DNA of 64,000 bases from Purshia tridentata (Eukaryota; Streptophyta; Magnoliopsida; Rosales; Rosaceae), in NCBI GenBank assembly GCA_003254885.1, contig QANT01002120.1:110496-174495 (forward strand). The letters are read 5' to 3'. The first letter of the stretch is position 1. Each line of letters begins with the position of its first letter. Both the position numbers and the translations under genes were made by a program. The notes beneath the pieces were generated by a model. It saw only the letters and a program-made list of their open reading frames with translations, had not been told where the DNA came from and did no database searches. Below, piece after piece: positions 35,691 to 47,769 of this stretch.

Positions 35691-38082
35691 ATGGAGCCTC
35701 TGTGTGAATTCTGTTGGGTGATGAGGGCAGTTGTTTTCTGCAAATCGGATGTGGCTCGCCTTTGCTTGCAATGTGATGGATCCGTACACTCTGCCAATGC
35801 TTTGTCACGTAGGCACCCACGTTCACTTCTATGTGACAAGTGCAATGCTCAGCCTGCAATAGTCCGGTGCATGGATGAGAAAATGTCTCTGTGTCAAAGC
35901 TGTCAGTGGAATCACAACAATGGCTGTGCAAGAATGGGGCACCGGAGCCAGGCTTTGCATTGTTACACGGGTTGTCCTTCGTTGGCTGATTTTACTCGAA
36001 TTTGGTCTTCGGTTCTTGATGTGCCTTCTTCTGGTGGTGGTTTTAATGGTGGTGGTTGGGAGTCACTTGCTTCAGTGCCAACAAATGATACTTGTATCAG
36101 TAACTGTTTGGAAGCTAAAGGTAATGAGGGGTCATTTGGGCCGGCAGTGACTGGAAAGTTGAATGAACTAGAACCATGTGCCAAGTTTGAGTCTTGGATG
36201 GCTTCATCTACCATGATTCCATCAAATTCGAATTGCTTGCCACAATGTAGAGACCAAGCACCTTTCTTGCCTCAGGAGTCAAGCCTGCTAAAGGTAAAAT
36301 TTTGTAGAGTGTTAATATGGCGCTGTTAAATGTCTAAATGACAATGCAATTATGCCCTCTTAAATTGAATTGATGCTTTTTTATCACTTCCATCATGTGC
36401 TAGCTACAGAGTTCCTCCACTTTTAAAGATCTTGCAATTCAGGAGTCAAGCCTGCCAAAGGTAAGATTTTGTACTCGTTTGGCTGGTGAATGACGTACAA
36501 TGCAAGTAATGTTTGTTACGACAATGAATCAGATAAATGAGCCTTTCCCATTTAGGAGGGCCTCAAAAGCACTTAATCATTAAGGGTACACAAAAAAAGA
36601 TCATAGATATTATTTCGAACTTGCTTCATTCAAATGCTATGCATTTTATCACTTCATGTGCTACAGGGTTCTTCCACTTTTAAAGATCTTGCAATTCAGG
36701 ATGGCAATGATTTATGTGAAGGTATTAACTTGGATGATGTTCCATTAAACTTTGAAAATGCTGATGAGATATTTAGCTCCACGCAAGGTCCTTCCAGATA
36801 CCAGTTTGAGGATGGAGACTTGGATTGCCTATTAATGGAAAAAAACTTATCAGTTACAGCGTCTAATGGCCCTATTGAGAATGCTGTGCAGGTCCTCTCA
36901 ACTTCTATTTTCTTTTTTATCGATCAAATCATCTTCTACTATATGATCCTCTAATTTTCCTCCTGAGTTCACTCATTTACCAAGGAACTTTTCAGAGTAG
37001 TGCATTCATGATATCTTAGACATTACGCTTACCTTTGGATTCACGAGATTTGTTTACAATGTGCTTGACTTTTGTGTGTTTCTTTAGGCATCAGCATCAG
37101 GACAACAAGATTGTGTGGCTTTCCAATCCTCTTGTGGGTCATCTAGTGTGACGCCGGCCTTGAATGGTAGTGGAAACTGCTTATCCATCAATCTGGGATT
37201 TCCTGCTGGGCAAGTTCATTCAACCATATCACTTTCACTAACAAGCATCACAAGGGAAAGTAATCCTGATTATCAAGATTGTGGATTATCACCCATGTTT
37301 CTAACTGGAGAGCCTTGGGACTCAACTTTGGAGGCTAGCAGTCCACAAGCAAGGGACAAAGCAAAGATGAGATACAAGGAAAAAAAGAAAACTCGCTCGT
37401 ATGTATCTAAGTTCTGTTTATATTGACTATGCTGTTTTCTTTCTCAAGATCAATTTAAGCTGATCTCTGTGCATATTAGAATTGCATACGCATCGTATAT
37501 TCTCATAAGCTACTTAAAAGTCATCCTTTTTTAATCTCTGCTCTTTAACATGCTCTAAGGTGTAAGGTGTGTTAAAAAAGTCTAATGATACTACTCACAG
37601 TTAAGTTTAATACAAAATTTTGTGAATATCTTATGTTCTAGGAATATGCATGCTTATTTAATTTCAGATTATCAATATTTTAAATGTATTTTGATCAAAG
37701 AATTTATCTTCCATATACGAATGCAACAATGATTGCAAATGATGTTGTAAGCTATGTGCCTGCATTGTTTTTGAATTCTTTCATATATTTGACATGTATG
37801 TGCTGAACTTTGTTCAGGATTGAAAGTTCAAACGAATATGCAGTTCCTGGACGAAATACATGATGTATTTAATAGTAATCTATGAAGTCTGTAAATTTCC
37901 TTACTAATTCTAAGAGAATATTTTTTTTTCTGTTTTGTGTGTTTTTGATGTGTAGGTTTGGTAAACAAATAAGATATGCCTCTAGAAAGGCCAGAGCTGA
38001 TACTAGAAAGCGTGTCAAAGGCAGATTTGTGAAAGCCGGTGAAGAATATGATTACGATCCTCTAGTGACAAGGAACTTCTGA
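35691..38082 (+). CDS. CONSTANS-like protein, two B-boxes and CCT (COL11/COL12 type)
   Basis: Five coding exons: 35691-36293, 36410-36460, 36667-36891, 37088-37398 and 37956-38082, giving 438 aa with all frames joining. Residues about 5-90 form two B-box zinc fingers ([51 protein letters not shown]). The middle is Ser/Asn-rich and acidic. The C-terminal CCT domain (about 380-425) reads [11 protein letters not shown] then [15 protein letters not shown] and [10 protein letters not shown]. The class is BBX8-13, nearest Arabidopsis COL12/BBX10 (At3g21880) and COL11. These are nuclear regulators, usually of flowering or light responses, with NF-Y binding through CCT. Exon 2 (51 bp) is a duplicate of the exon 1 end plus exon 3 start. 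The leader intron runs from 33535 to just upstream of the ATG. The dead tandem copy lies at 30954. Confidence 0.93.
36273..36696 (+). repeat. Internal duplication that created COL exon 2
   Basis: CAGGAGTCAAGCCTGC, an AAAGGTAA donor and ATTTTGTA occur at 36273 and again at 36440. TTTTATCACTTC, CATGTGCTA, an ACAG acceptor, TTCTTCCACTTTTAAAGATC and TTGCAATTCAGGA occur before 36440 and again before 36697. So the exon 1 end, the intron and the exon 3 start were duplicated as one block with the junction at 36440. The fused middle part is a 51-bp exon, open and in phase. Confidence 0.85.
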
Positions 38083-39514
38083 GGCATATATATCAAGCAA
38101 AATATGTCTCCTTAGCTGCAAGACAAGGCCTGATTAAATAAGTTAGTGCACCAGAAACTGTGCATGAATCATGTTCTCTGTACTGGAATGACTGTTATTT
38201 CAAGATTATGCAGAAATAAAACTGTTTTCTTTGTCAATAAAGATGATTCTTTGGGGTTATCAATATCCCACTTCTGAACATCGAGAGAGTAGGGAACAAC
38301 AAACTCTCTAAAATTCTTAATATGCCTTAAAAGATTAAAACCAATCAACCGAAATAAGAACAACGAACTTGAAATCAAGAGAAACACAATGAAGGGAAAT
38401 GATCATGAAGCATGGTTTCAATTCCTCCCAACAATGACTCCGTTTGTTTGACTGGAATGTTAGAATAGATACGTATATATAGGAGACAAATTTCCTGACC
38501 TGGATCCGGTCAAACAAATTAACATGACCTTCTAAATCTATCTTGTAAAATATTTGAGTGCAGAAAAATGTATTGTGCAATTAGCTACCAAAGAAAACAG
38601 GACCAGTCACTAAAATTGAGGGAATGAGATCAAATTAGGATTTAATGGAATCATACTACTTAAATATTCACCACATAGTGCAGGATCAATTAGAAAGAAG
38701 TATAATTCTGATGACTGACAAGATTTTAATGTGCTTACATTGGATCATATTCACAGGTTCATCTTGTTTTAGAAGAATATAATGCACCAATTTTCAACTT
38801 TCATTTGTTTAGAATCTGCTTTGCATCGCCATATATGCTCTTAATTCGTTTGAATGACTAGTGGTTCAGATGATTCCCACACAACTATAGAATGCATGTG
38901 TCTTCTCTGTTATCACCACTAATTTTGAACACTATGGTTATTAATCTTCTCTGGCTACAATTTTGAGGCAGATTGTCATCACCGTGTTTTTTTTTTTTTT
39001 TATTGGGTGGCCTGAATATCCATGATTAGATGCCAAGCATTGGAACAACATGTCTTGCAGCAATGGCTCCTCATGGTACTATCAGTACTATTTGACGATC
39101 TAATTAAACTTAGTGTTCTTAAATGGAAGACATCTTTTTTCAAGTAGATCAAATACACTACATACGTAATAGAAATACTTGCTGTGTGATCCTGATGAGT
39201 GATGATAAAAGAATAAGGATGTATTCTCTCAGTAAATTTTGGTTCACAAGTCATTTAGATTACAAAAATTAATAAAAGGTTTAAAATTTATGTCCTGTCT
39301 ACAATTTTTTTGTCTGAAATTGTGGAAACTGTTACAGTTTGTTTTTAAAAAAAGGGCGGTTTCCCATTTCCAACATTTCAGTACTCCATCTTCAATACCT
39401 CATAGACTACACTGGTTAATCTCTATCAATTAATGGTTCACAGGACACAACCTCATAATAAAAAATCACATAAAAAGAGAAACTTAAAATCAAGGAGTAT
39501 TATATATATATATA
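38083..39514. other. Convergent spacer between COL and the B-box microprotein gene
   Basis: Contains the COL 3' UTR and probably the 3' UTR of the microprotein gene. A 15-base T tract lies near 38987-39001. No further gene was seen. Confidence 0.5.
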
Positions 39515-39865
39515 TCAAAGAAAAAGGAAAGGCCTTTTCAGTGTTGCTGAGCACTTTCTTCTGGCATTTGAATTACACCTGCTTCTCTCTACCCAACTCA
39601 GAATGGTTGGGAGCATCACCTCCATAGAAATCTCAATGACATATCTTTGAGTAAGATTCTGACATGTGTTGCAGAGCAAGCATCTGACATGCCTGAGGGC
39701 CAAACAATTAGCCCCATGAACCCATTGGTCACATGTCCTACACAAATATGCATCATCTGCTAGGCAATACAATGAAGCCCTTGAGCTGCAGAGCTCACAA
39801 GACACCCAACCAGTTGAGGCACTTGGTGGCTTGCAGAAACCACTCTCTTCGACACCTTTGCACAT
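39515..39865 (-). CDS. Single B-box microprotein (miP1/BBX30-31 type)
   Basis: An intronless frame of 116 aa. One B-box spans about residues 23-68 (CELCSSRASLYCLADDAYLC, CDQWVHGANCLALRH, CLLCNTC). The rest is short and basic, and ends exactly in RPFLFL. In Arabidopsis the microproteins miP1a (BBX31) and miP1b (BBX30) use their B-box to bind CONSTANS and a C-terminal PF(V/L)FL motif to recruit the TOPLESS co-repressor, which delays flowering. This gene has both parts, so the same mechanism is a strong inference. It lies 1.4 kb from a CONSTANS-like gene, convergent with it. Length, single exon and tail leave little doubt on the family. Confidence 0.93.
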   Translation of the reverse strand: MCKGVEESGFCKPPSASTGWVSCELCSSRASLYCLADDAYLCRTCDQWVHGANCLALRHVRCLLCNTCQNLTQRYVIEISMEVMLPTILSWVERSRCNSNARRKCSATLKRPFLFL

Positions 39866-41746
39866 TTTTGAAACTCTATATGATGGCCAAGAAGTTTAAC
39901 AAAAAGGCAAATTTATAAGCAATGCAGGCGTGGGATATGTCAACACTCTTTATATGCAGTTCATTAAGATGAACTCTGTCCTATAATTTCAACCCTTTAA
40001 TAACATACATGCCACTACATGACAAAAGTGTCATTGTATTTTTCTTCTTAAATATCAAAGCTCAATAGACTTTAAACTTGTGGATTCAGAAAATGCTTGG
40101 ACTATAAATCTTGTGTGGCTTGAAAGGAAACCATAAGATGCTTGTGGGTTCCTTTTGTCTATCGATTTCTATGGAAGGTGACATTATTAAGGGCCTAATT
40201 AGTTGTAAAATGGGGCTACAAAGTAATGAAGCACAAACAAGAATTTGTCCACTAGTTTTGACAAAATAGAAACCACTAATTTGACAAAAATATGGAAAAA
40301 GGTAAAGATGTCGATTAAACTTTAAGAGCTTTATGAGATGCTTGGTGCGAGATTATGAGCCATAATTTTGTTGTTGAGTGGTTAACCAGTCAATTTGGGT
40401 TACTCAAGAAGAAAGCTTGTTTTATGGTCTAGAATTAAAGACTTTCAAATTGGGACCTACCAATATTGTCATAGAGTTGTATGCATTTAGAACAACTTTG
40501 ATGCCCATTCTTTTTATTTGGACACCGCAATTCATGGAGAAAATGTCCTTTTCTACGTATGTTTTGGTGTTGACACGTGAGTTCCACTTATATGGTTGAA
40601 ATTGCAAGCTTCAAGCTCTTATATGCCATGATCGCCACCCAATTAATATTCCAATTTAATGAGTTGGTAAATACCAAAAGTTTAGGACACTGGAAAGTAA
40701 TGGACCAAAAGGCAAAAAGACTTGGCTGCTGGTTTCACCAAATTAGGTCAATCTCAAAAGACAAATTGGTCAACTAAAAAATGTTTCAATAATTGTTCAA
40801 TATTGTAAGTGGAAACTTTTTATTCTAGTGTTTTCACTGTATTTTGTCCCATTCTCCGTGTGAGAATTTCTAGCCAAGTTAAGATTCATGAATGATCCAT
40901 AAATTATAATTGAGTAGTGGGATGAGTTTTGGAAAAAAAATAAAAAATAAAAACTAGTCGGATGAGTTTGGATCCCTTGTTTATATTTTATGTGGTCATA
41001 TTATATGTATGTTCATATTTTTAATAGTTATAAGAAAATTTCTCTAAAGCATTTATATAAAAAAATAAAATAAAAAAGAAACATAAATTATACAATTTTA
41101 AGCATAAAATATAATATTCAATAGAGGAGAGAGAAAAGAAAAAGGAGAGAGCGACTATGCAGGGGAGGAGGTGGGAAGGGTGACTTTTTTGGGTTGGAGG
41201 GGTTAAATAAGAAGATTTATAAAAAATATATTTTAAGGTGGTCAACTCAGTAGAAAATGTGGGTTGGAATAGCCTCACTTTTTGAATTATAGTTTACAAG
41301 ATTAGGGACGCAACAAAGACTCAGAGTGAAATAGAATTGGGCTCCATAAAGCTACTGGGCCTGGCATGCTGCTTGTAAAAGCGTGTAAGCCCATACAATG
41401 CAACCCGAGTCGGGCCTAAAACCCATAAACAAGGGTCCGATTGCGCTAGCATAAGCATAACTTTCTATTGTCAGTTAATTATCCAAAACAAAGAAAAGCA
41501 CACTTTGTATTTTCATTTGTCTGTTTTGTCACTGCTCACTTACTCAGGTAGATGCTTGATGTTTGATTAAAGGAAACAAAATCATCGTCTTCATCATCAC
41601 CAGCTTTGGCTGCGAGATTGTGACTGAGTTTTTGCTTGTCTCTTTTTAAATTTCCATTTTTAATGTACCAAAAAATCAAAAGAAAAGCTAATAGTGTGTG
41701 CAAAGCCATCAGATTCCGATACCTCTCTCTTTCTCTCCCATTCGTA
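39866..41746. other. Intergenic between the microprotein and glycosyltransferase genes
   Basis: AT-rich spacer. Only short chance open frames (40378-40607). The microprotein promoter should lie at the left. About 41,280-41,740 may be promoter and 5' UTR of the glycosyltransferase. No repeat or RNA gene was recognised. Confidence 0.5.
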
Positions 41747-43897
41747 ATGCCCAAAGCCTTAAACCCCTCCCGCCTCAAGATCCTCCTATTAATCCTCTCC
41801 CTTTTCCTCAACCTCTACTTCCTCATTCTTTTTGCCCACGCGCCTCCCAATTTCATCTCACGCGCCTCCTCCTCTCTCACCACTCGCCGCCATCTCCTCT
41901 TCTCCATCGCCGCCTCCTCCCGCTCTTGGGACCGCCGCAAGCCCTACCTCCGCCTCTGGTGCTCCCCCTCCTCGTCTCTCCGCGCTTTCGCCTTCCTCGA
42001 CCGTGCCCCGCCCGATAGCTCCTCCTCCGTCGTCCCGATCGTTGTCTCCGGCGACACCTCGCGCTTCCCGTACACACTCCGGGGCGGCCTCCGGTCCGCA
42101 ATCCGCGTGGCGCGCGTGGTCAAGGAGGCCGTCGACCGCGGCGAGCCGGACGTCAGGTGGTTCGTGTTCGGCGACGACGACACGGTGTTCTTCGTGGACA
42201 ACCTGGTGAGGACGCTGTCCAAGTATGACCATGACCGGTGGTTCTACATCGGGAGCAACTCCGAGAGCTACATGCAGAACGAGAAGTACTCGTTCGACAT
42301 GGCGTTCGGCGGCGGAGGGTTCGCCATAAGCCATTCGCTGGCTAGCGTTTTGGCGAGGGTTTTTGACTCCTGCTTGATGAGGTACGGCCACTTGTACGGA
42401 AGCGATTCCAGGGTCTTCTCGTGCGTGGCGGAGCTCGGCGTTGTGTTGACCCATGAGCCTGGGTTTCATCAGGTACTGAATTAACTAAGTGAAATTAATT
42501 TAATTTCATGTGAATATGTAATTAGCTTTATAAGATTTTAATGGTATGTGAATGCATTTGCGTTAATAGTTAAATTTTGTTTATCCTGAAATTTGTTTCG
42601 GTTGGGGAAGTAATTGTTTGATGGTGTTTAATGAATTGCGTTGATTATGTTTTTGTTAGGAAAGTTTATTTATCATAAGCTTTTGGTCCAGACTAGAAGG
42701 CCCATTGAACCACTCTTTTACTAGGAGGTAGTTGATTGTGTTTAATGAAGCTTTGGGACCTTTATCATTTTTGGATTTTATAGATTCTATTTCCTTTAGA
42801 GACTGAACTCTTTCAGCTGGGCAGCAGCTCATTCTATACTAACTTTGTACTTGGGCTTTGCCTTTCACTTGTAAAGATTATGAATTGAATTTAATAGAAT
42901 CAGGAAGTTGATAAAGAAAGAGTTAGGTGTGCTTAGTTTAATATATGGTATGGAAAATAGTTGCTCCATGATGAACTTAAGTGGATTACTATTCTGTAAT
43001 AACTATCAACTGGATGATTTCTTGGTTCTACTTTTTCAACTTTTACAATTGAAGCTACTTAGAATTTCTTATCTTATTATTTTTTAACCAGGTTGATTTG
43101 CGGGGGAATTTGTTTGGAATGCTATCTGCACATCCATTGTCACCTTTGGTGTCCCTTCATCATTTGGATGCTGCAGATCCAATCTTCCCTAACATGAACA
43201 GGACTCAAGCTTTGGAACATCTTTTTGGAGCTGTGAATGCTGATCCTGCCAGGATATTGCAGCAAACTGTATGCTATGACAGTTCACATTCATTGACTGT
43301 TTCTGTTGCCTGGGGTTATGCTATTCAGGTATATGATGGCAATGAACTTCTCCCAGATCTCTTTTCACTGCAGAAAACTTTTATGCCTTGGAGGAGGAGT
43401 GGTAGTATTGATGCAAGTCGTTACATGTTTACAATGAGAGATTATCCTAAAGATGCATGTAAAAGACCTACCATCTTTTTTCTGGAAAGCATCATATCTA
43501 ACAGCCACGGCATTTGGAGCAACTACACCAGGCACAATGTCAAAAACTGCTCTAAAGCGAATGCAATAAAGAATCTGGACCAGATCAGAGTGTTCTCACA
43601 GAAGCTAGAGCCTGATGTTGAAGAGGTATTACTTAACTTATATGGATATAACACATTTGGAATTTATAACTGAAATAGATATAACTTTGAAATTTAGAAC
43701 TTCTCTACTATATTAAATTTTCTTTCATCTTTTAGTTATTCTAAGTCGATATGCTGTTTAACTAATGTCCATCCGTTACATTCTAGATGAAGGCTCCACG
43801 ACGTCACTGCTGCGACATTTTGCCGTCTTTTAATGATTCGATGACTATCAAAATTAGACGATGTGGAGATGATGAACTAATAGCCATGAATTTCTAG
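41747..43897 (+). CDS. DUF604/Fringe-like glycosyltransferase, copy 1
   Basis: Three exons: 41747-42472, 43092-43625 and 43787-43897, encoding 456 aa. A type II signal-anchor (LKILLLILSLFLNLYFLILF) lies at about 10-30, typical of Golgi enzymes. The nucleotide-sugar/metal motif FGDDDTVFF has its Asp triplet at residues 143-145, preceded by GGLRSAIRVARVV. Further family words are YIGSNSESY, MAFGGGGFAIS, LYGSDSRVFSC, PGFHQ, SPLVSLHHLD, LPDLFSLQKTF and APRRHCCDI. This is the plant GT31-related, Fringe-like family (for example Arabidopsis At4g15240); acceptor and linkage are unknown to me. A further ATG 111 bp upstream is in frame, but the signal-anchor and family start favour 41747. Exon 1 is far richer in G+C than exons 2-3. 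Confidence 0.92.
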
Positions 43898-46121
43898 AGT
43901 TTCTCTATTGGAATGGTTGCTCTGAGAATACCCGAGTTACATGCAAAATTCAGAGAATTACAAGCAATTTTGGTCTACTCATCAATCTTCTCAAGGAAAA
44001 GTGTAATGTAATTTCTCGTTTCTGATAAATTTTTTTTGGTAGCCTAGTCAGTTTCTTCGTAATATGGATAATCCACTATAAATTGTTATGTGGTCTCTAT
44101 GGTTAGCATTCTTACAAATTCCATATTTTGTTTTTGTGAAATCATTTGAATGCAATCTGCCTGGTCGTGACAGAACATTTCACCTGTAATTTTCAAATTT
44201 GATTCATACTTGTTGGAGAGTTCTCTCTAGTTGAATTTCATTCTTTGATCCTTCTCTTAATGGTCGCAGGTTCTGTAATTGATTTACTGATATAATTCTC
44301 ATTAGTAGTTAAAAATAATGAAAGTTGAATTTTGCTCATTTTTGTTCGTTACTGTCATGATGCTATCTGCTATTGCTTGTTCACTTTTCGAAATGACCTC
44401 CAAGTGATATTATTTGATCAATTGATCTGCACCTAATGGTGGTTAAAGTTCCTTTTCTTCTTGACAGGAGGAGGGGCAAAATATACTTGGAGATGGCCAT
44501 TTATCTTTGGATCAAGACATGGCGCAAAAATAATGATTTTGGAACGATTTGTGAAGGAGTAAATTAAAAGAAAAAAGATAATGTGGAATAATTGGAGTCT
44601 GTTGTTGAAAAAGGAAGCTACTGTGAGAGTCTGCAGCTGCTTACGTTTTGATGTCTGATAAGATCACTGTTTTAACTTTTCCAGCGGCCAAGTATCTCAG
44701 AAATTTAACGAACAGAAAAAAAAAATGAAGGAAAATTCCAATTACATGTCTGCTGGGGGAGCTATAACCCAAGTAATTGTTGGAATGTGTATGATTTGAT
44801 ATTGACTAGTGAACTGATAGGTATGTATTCATGTTGTAGATCAACTTACATTTTGATACATCTATTGATGTGAGAGTATTATTTTATTTTCTTTGTGAAT
44901 AACCATGCAAAGAAAGATTCTTGAGATGCTTACTGTGTTTCATGTCGCCAGTTCGTTGTGCCTTTTATTTTGATGATTCCATGATTCCATCAATGGAAAT
45001 TGCTGAGTATAAAGGATAGCTTGTGATTTTTGAGAGGGGATGAATGCTGTACTTGGTCTCTCAGGTCTACTGTAACCGACCTCCATGGCCTTCCCTTTCC
45101 ATTATGTAGGACTGTAGAAGTAGGATGATAGCTAGCACTTTGGTCCTCCACAAGCATTGCCGAAATTCAATGCATATACATGTGCATCCTTAGAATATGC
45201 AAGTAACCCAATTCTTGAGTCTAGCTTCCAAGTGTTTATGTAGATCCAACTTTGATGGTGTTGTGTCTGTGACTTTGCGGATCTAGTACTTGGTTTTTAA
45301 GTAAATAAACCATGCTTTGGGTTTATATGGGGTTTTATAAGCTAGATGCTTGGATCTTGTATCCGGATCTTTATGTGGAACTCAACAATTACTTTGAGAT
45401 TCATAAAAAGTTCTTGCATCCAAGCATCAGCAGACATGTAATTATGAACATAAAAATGTAAAATTTACATGCCCTGATTATTATGAATAAAATGTGGGCG
45501 ACGCATGAAACCTCATATGTTTGTTTGTAATCGTTTCATTTCTTTGAATTTTAATAATAAATAAATATGGCAGTGAACTTTGCTTTAAGTAACGGGTTTG
45601 GTTCTTTTTATGCTAAGCCCGTTGTTTTGAATTAGAACTGAAGCTGCTGCCTTTTCTTTTCCACGCAATGCATCAACCGAGCAAGTTGATAGTATAAATC
45701 CAAAGGGTCTAAGTCCTAATTCATTGTTAATAGTATTTTAACACCTACCCAGTAGTCCATCAACATCTTGTAGACACGTACCCACCTCTTCTTTCTATAT
45801 AGTACTCCATCCACACTCAGTCAATGCCAACGCCATCAAGTGCTTGACTAAGACTCGGCTTGAATCAGGACGGTTCGGGTTGGCAAGAAAATGGACTCTT
45901 TCTGTATGTAAAAAAACCTAATCTCCATGGAGATTTAACTAATACGGTAATACCAAAACACTTTGGTCATGACCTCAGGTCAAAGTTTTGGACTTTCTCG
46001 TGCCGTGGTTCACGCTACCTAACACGTTTGTATGCACTAGATACAACTTTTGTACAAACCTTTTTTAAGGCACCAACTAACTTCTGCAAATCTCTTTCTT
46101 TAATTTCTCTCCATCCTTGAA
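43898..46121. other. Intergenic between the two glycosyltransferase genes
   Basis: Contains the 3' UTR of copy 1 (a possible extra exon near 44468 was not called) and the promoter of copy 2. Near 45347-45432 an 11-base inverted pair, GATGCTTGGAT/ATCCAAGCATC, spans about 65 bp and may be a small element. No other gene was seen. Confidence 0.5.
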
Positions 46122-47769
46122 ATGGAGTTTAATCAGTCACCCTCCAAAACCCAATCATCATCTTATTCTTCTCGCTTGATAAACCTCTTTATAATCTCAT
46201 CTTCTGTCTGCACACTCTTTCTTCTTGTATCATTCTTCCTGGTGTTTACTAGTTCCAAGCTTTCACGCACAATCCCTTCTCCCCAAGATGGATATGTACA
46301 AACCCCAACCTCTCTTCAGCACATTGTGTTTGGAATTGCTTCAAACCAGAAATCTTGGTCAACTCAGAGGAAGGAGTATGTTAGGCTCTGGTGGAAGCAG
46401 CACTCAATGAGGGGATGTGTGTTCCTGGACAGCCTTCCACCTGATCATCAACATCATGCCAATGACACTTCTCTTCCTCCCGTCTGCATCTCCGGGGACA
46501 CTTCCCGGTTTCGTTACACTTACAGAGGTGGTCTGCGGTCTGCAATTCGTGTGGCACGAGTTGTTTCCGAGACTGTGGCACTCAACCATTCCAATGTGCG
46601 GTGGTATGTTTTCGGAGATGACGACACCGTTTTCTTCCCGGAGAATTTGGAGAAGACTCTTTCCAAGTATGATCATGAGCTCTGGTACTACATTGGGACC
46701 AACTCAGAGATTTATGAACAAAACAGAGTGTTTGGATTTGAAATGGCTTTTGGTGGTGCAGGCTTTGCTATAAGTTACCCTTTGGCACAAGTATTGGCAA
46801 AGGTGTTTGATTCATGCATAGAAAGATACCCACATCTCTATGGAAGTGACTCCAGGATTTCCTCTTGCTTGGCTGAGCTTGGCATAGGTTTGACACGTGA
46901 GCCTGGTTTCCATCAGGTACCCATTTCTTAGATCCTCAAATTTTAGTAGTTTATATTAACATTTCAGTGGAATTAACTCGTATGGTTCTGGGGTTGTGAA
47001 ATTGAAACAGAATGATATTCATGGCGATACGTTTGGTCTGTTGGCTGCACATCCAGTGACACCATTGGTATCCTTGCATCACCTTGGGCACACAAGCCCA
47101 GTCTTCCCCAACATGACAACTATGAAAGCCCTGCAACATTTTTTTGAAGCTGTGAATGTTGATTCTCAGAGGATTCTACAGAAAACCGTTTGTTATGATC
47201 GATGGTTTTCATGGACCGTTACAGTGTCATGGGGCTATGCTGTACAAGTATATGGAAACCATATGCTTCTGCCAGACGTCCTGCCCGTGCAGGCGACATT
47301 CAAGCAGTGGAGGAAGGGAAATGTTTTGTCAGGAGTTTATAATTTCAATACAAGAGAACATCACCCAGACCCATGTCGAAGACCAGTTGTTTTCTTTATG
47401 GATAATGTGTCTTCTAGTGGGGATAAAATCAAGAGCATATACAAAAAGTCCTATGAAAATTGCTCCTATGACATGGCTTCGCCAAGGAAGCTGGAGGAGA
47501 TCAGAGTGTTCTCGCATAAGCTAGACCTTGATATCAAAAAGGTATTGCCTTACAACATTTAGAACATACTTAATTTTGTTCAATTGCTTAAGCATTGTTA
47601 TATCCCCATGAAGCTTATTACTTATACTAATTTCATATTTTCTTGAATTAATCAGTTGCAGGCTCCAAGAAGGCATTGTTGTGATGTGTTACCTTCTACT
47701 GGTGGCCAGGTGATGGAAGTTGCAGTCAGAGAATGCAGAGAAGAAGAGTTAATTCACATGCATCCATAG
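46122..47769 (+). CDS. DUF604/Fringe-like glycosyltransferase, copy 2
   Basis: Three exons: 46122-46916, 47011-47541 and 47656-47769, encoding 479 aa, with introns at the same two places as copy 1. A membrane anchor (LINLFIISSSVCTLFLLVSF) lies at about 19-45. The catalytic motif is FGDDDTVFF, with YIGTNSEIYEQN, MAFGGAGFAIS, LYGSDSRISSC and PGFHQ. The second exon has TPLVSLHHLGH and VCYDRWFSWTV. The third has APRRHCCDVLP and ends EEELIHMHP. It is a tandem paralogue of the gene at 41747. Introns are short here (94 and 114 bp against 619 and 161 bp). Base composition of exon 1 is ordinary, unlike copy 1. Confidence 0.93.

Noticed and set aside
41636-41746. Upstream start for glycosyltransferase copy 1 (adds 37 aa)
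   Set aside because: The added residues precede the signal-anchor and look like leader sequence. The paralogue starts shortly before its membrane segment.
41858-42469. 203-aa open frame on the minus strand inside glycosyltransferase exon 1
   Set aside because: It is the antisense shadow of a GC-rich exon with few chances for stop codons. The plus-strand frame has clear family motifs.
44468-44533. Possible extra 3' exon of glycosyltransferase copy 1
   Set aside because: An acceptor-like CTTGACAG precedes it, but the family stop is reached at 43897. It would at most be 3' UTR.
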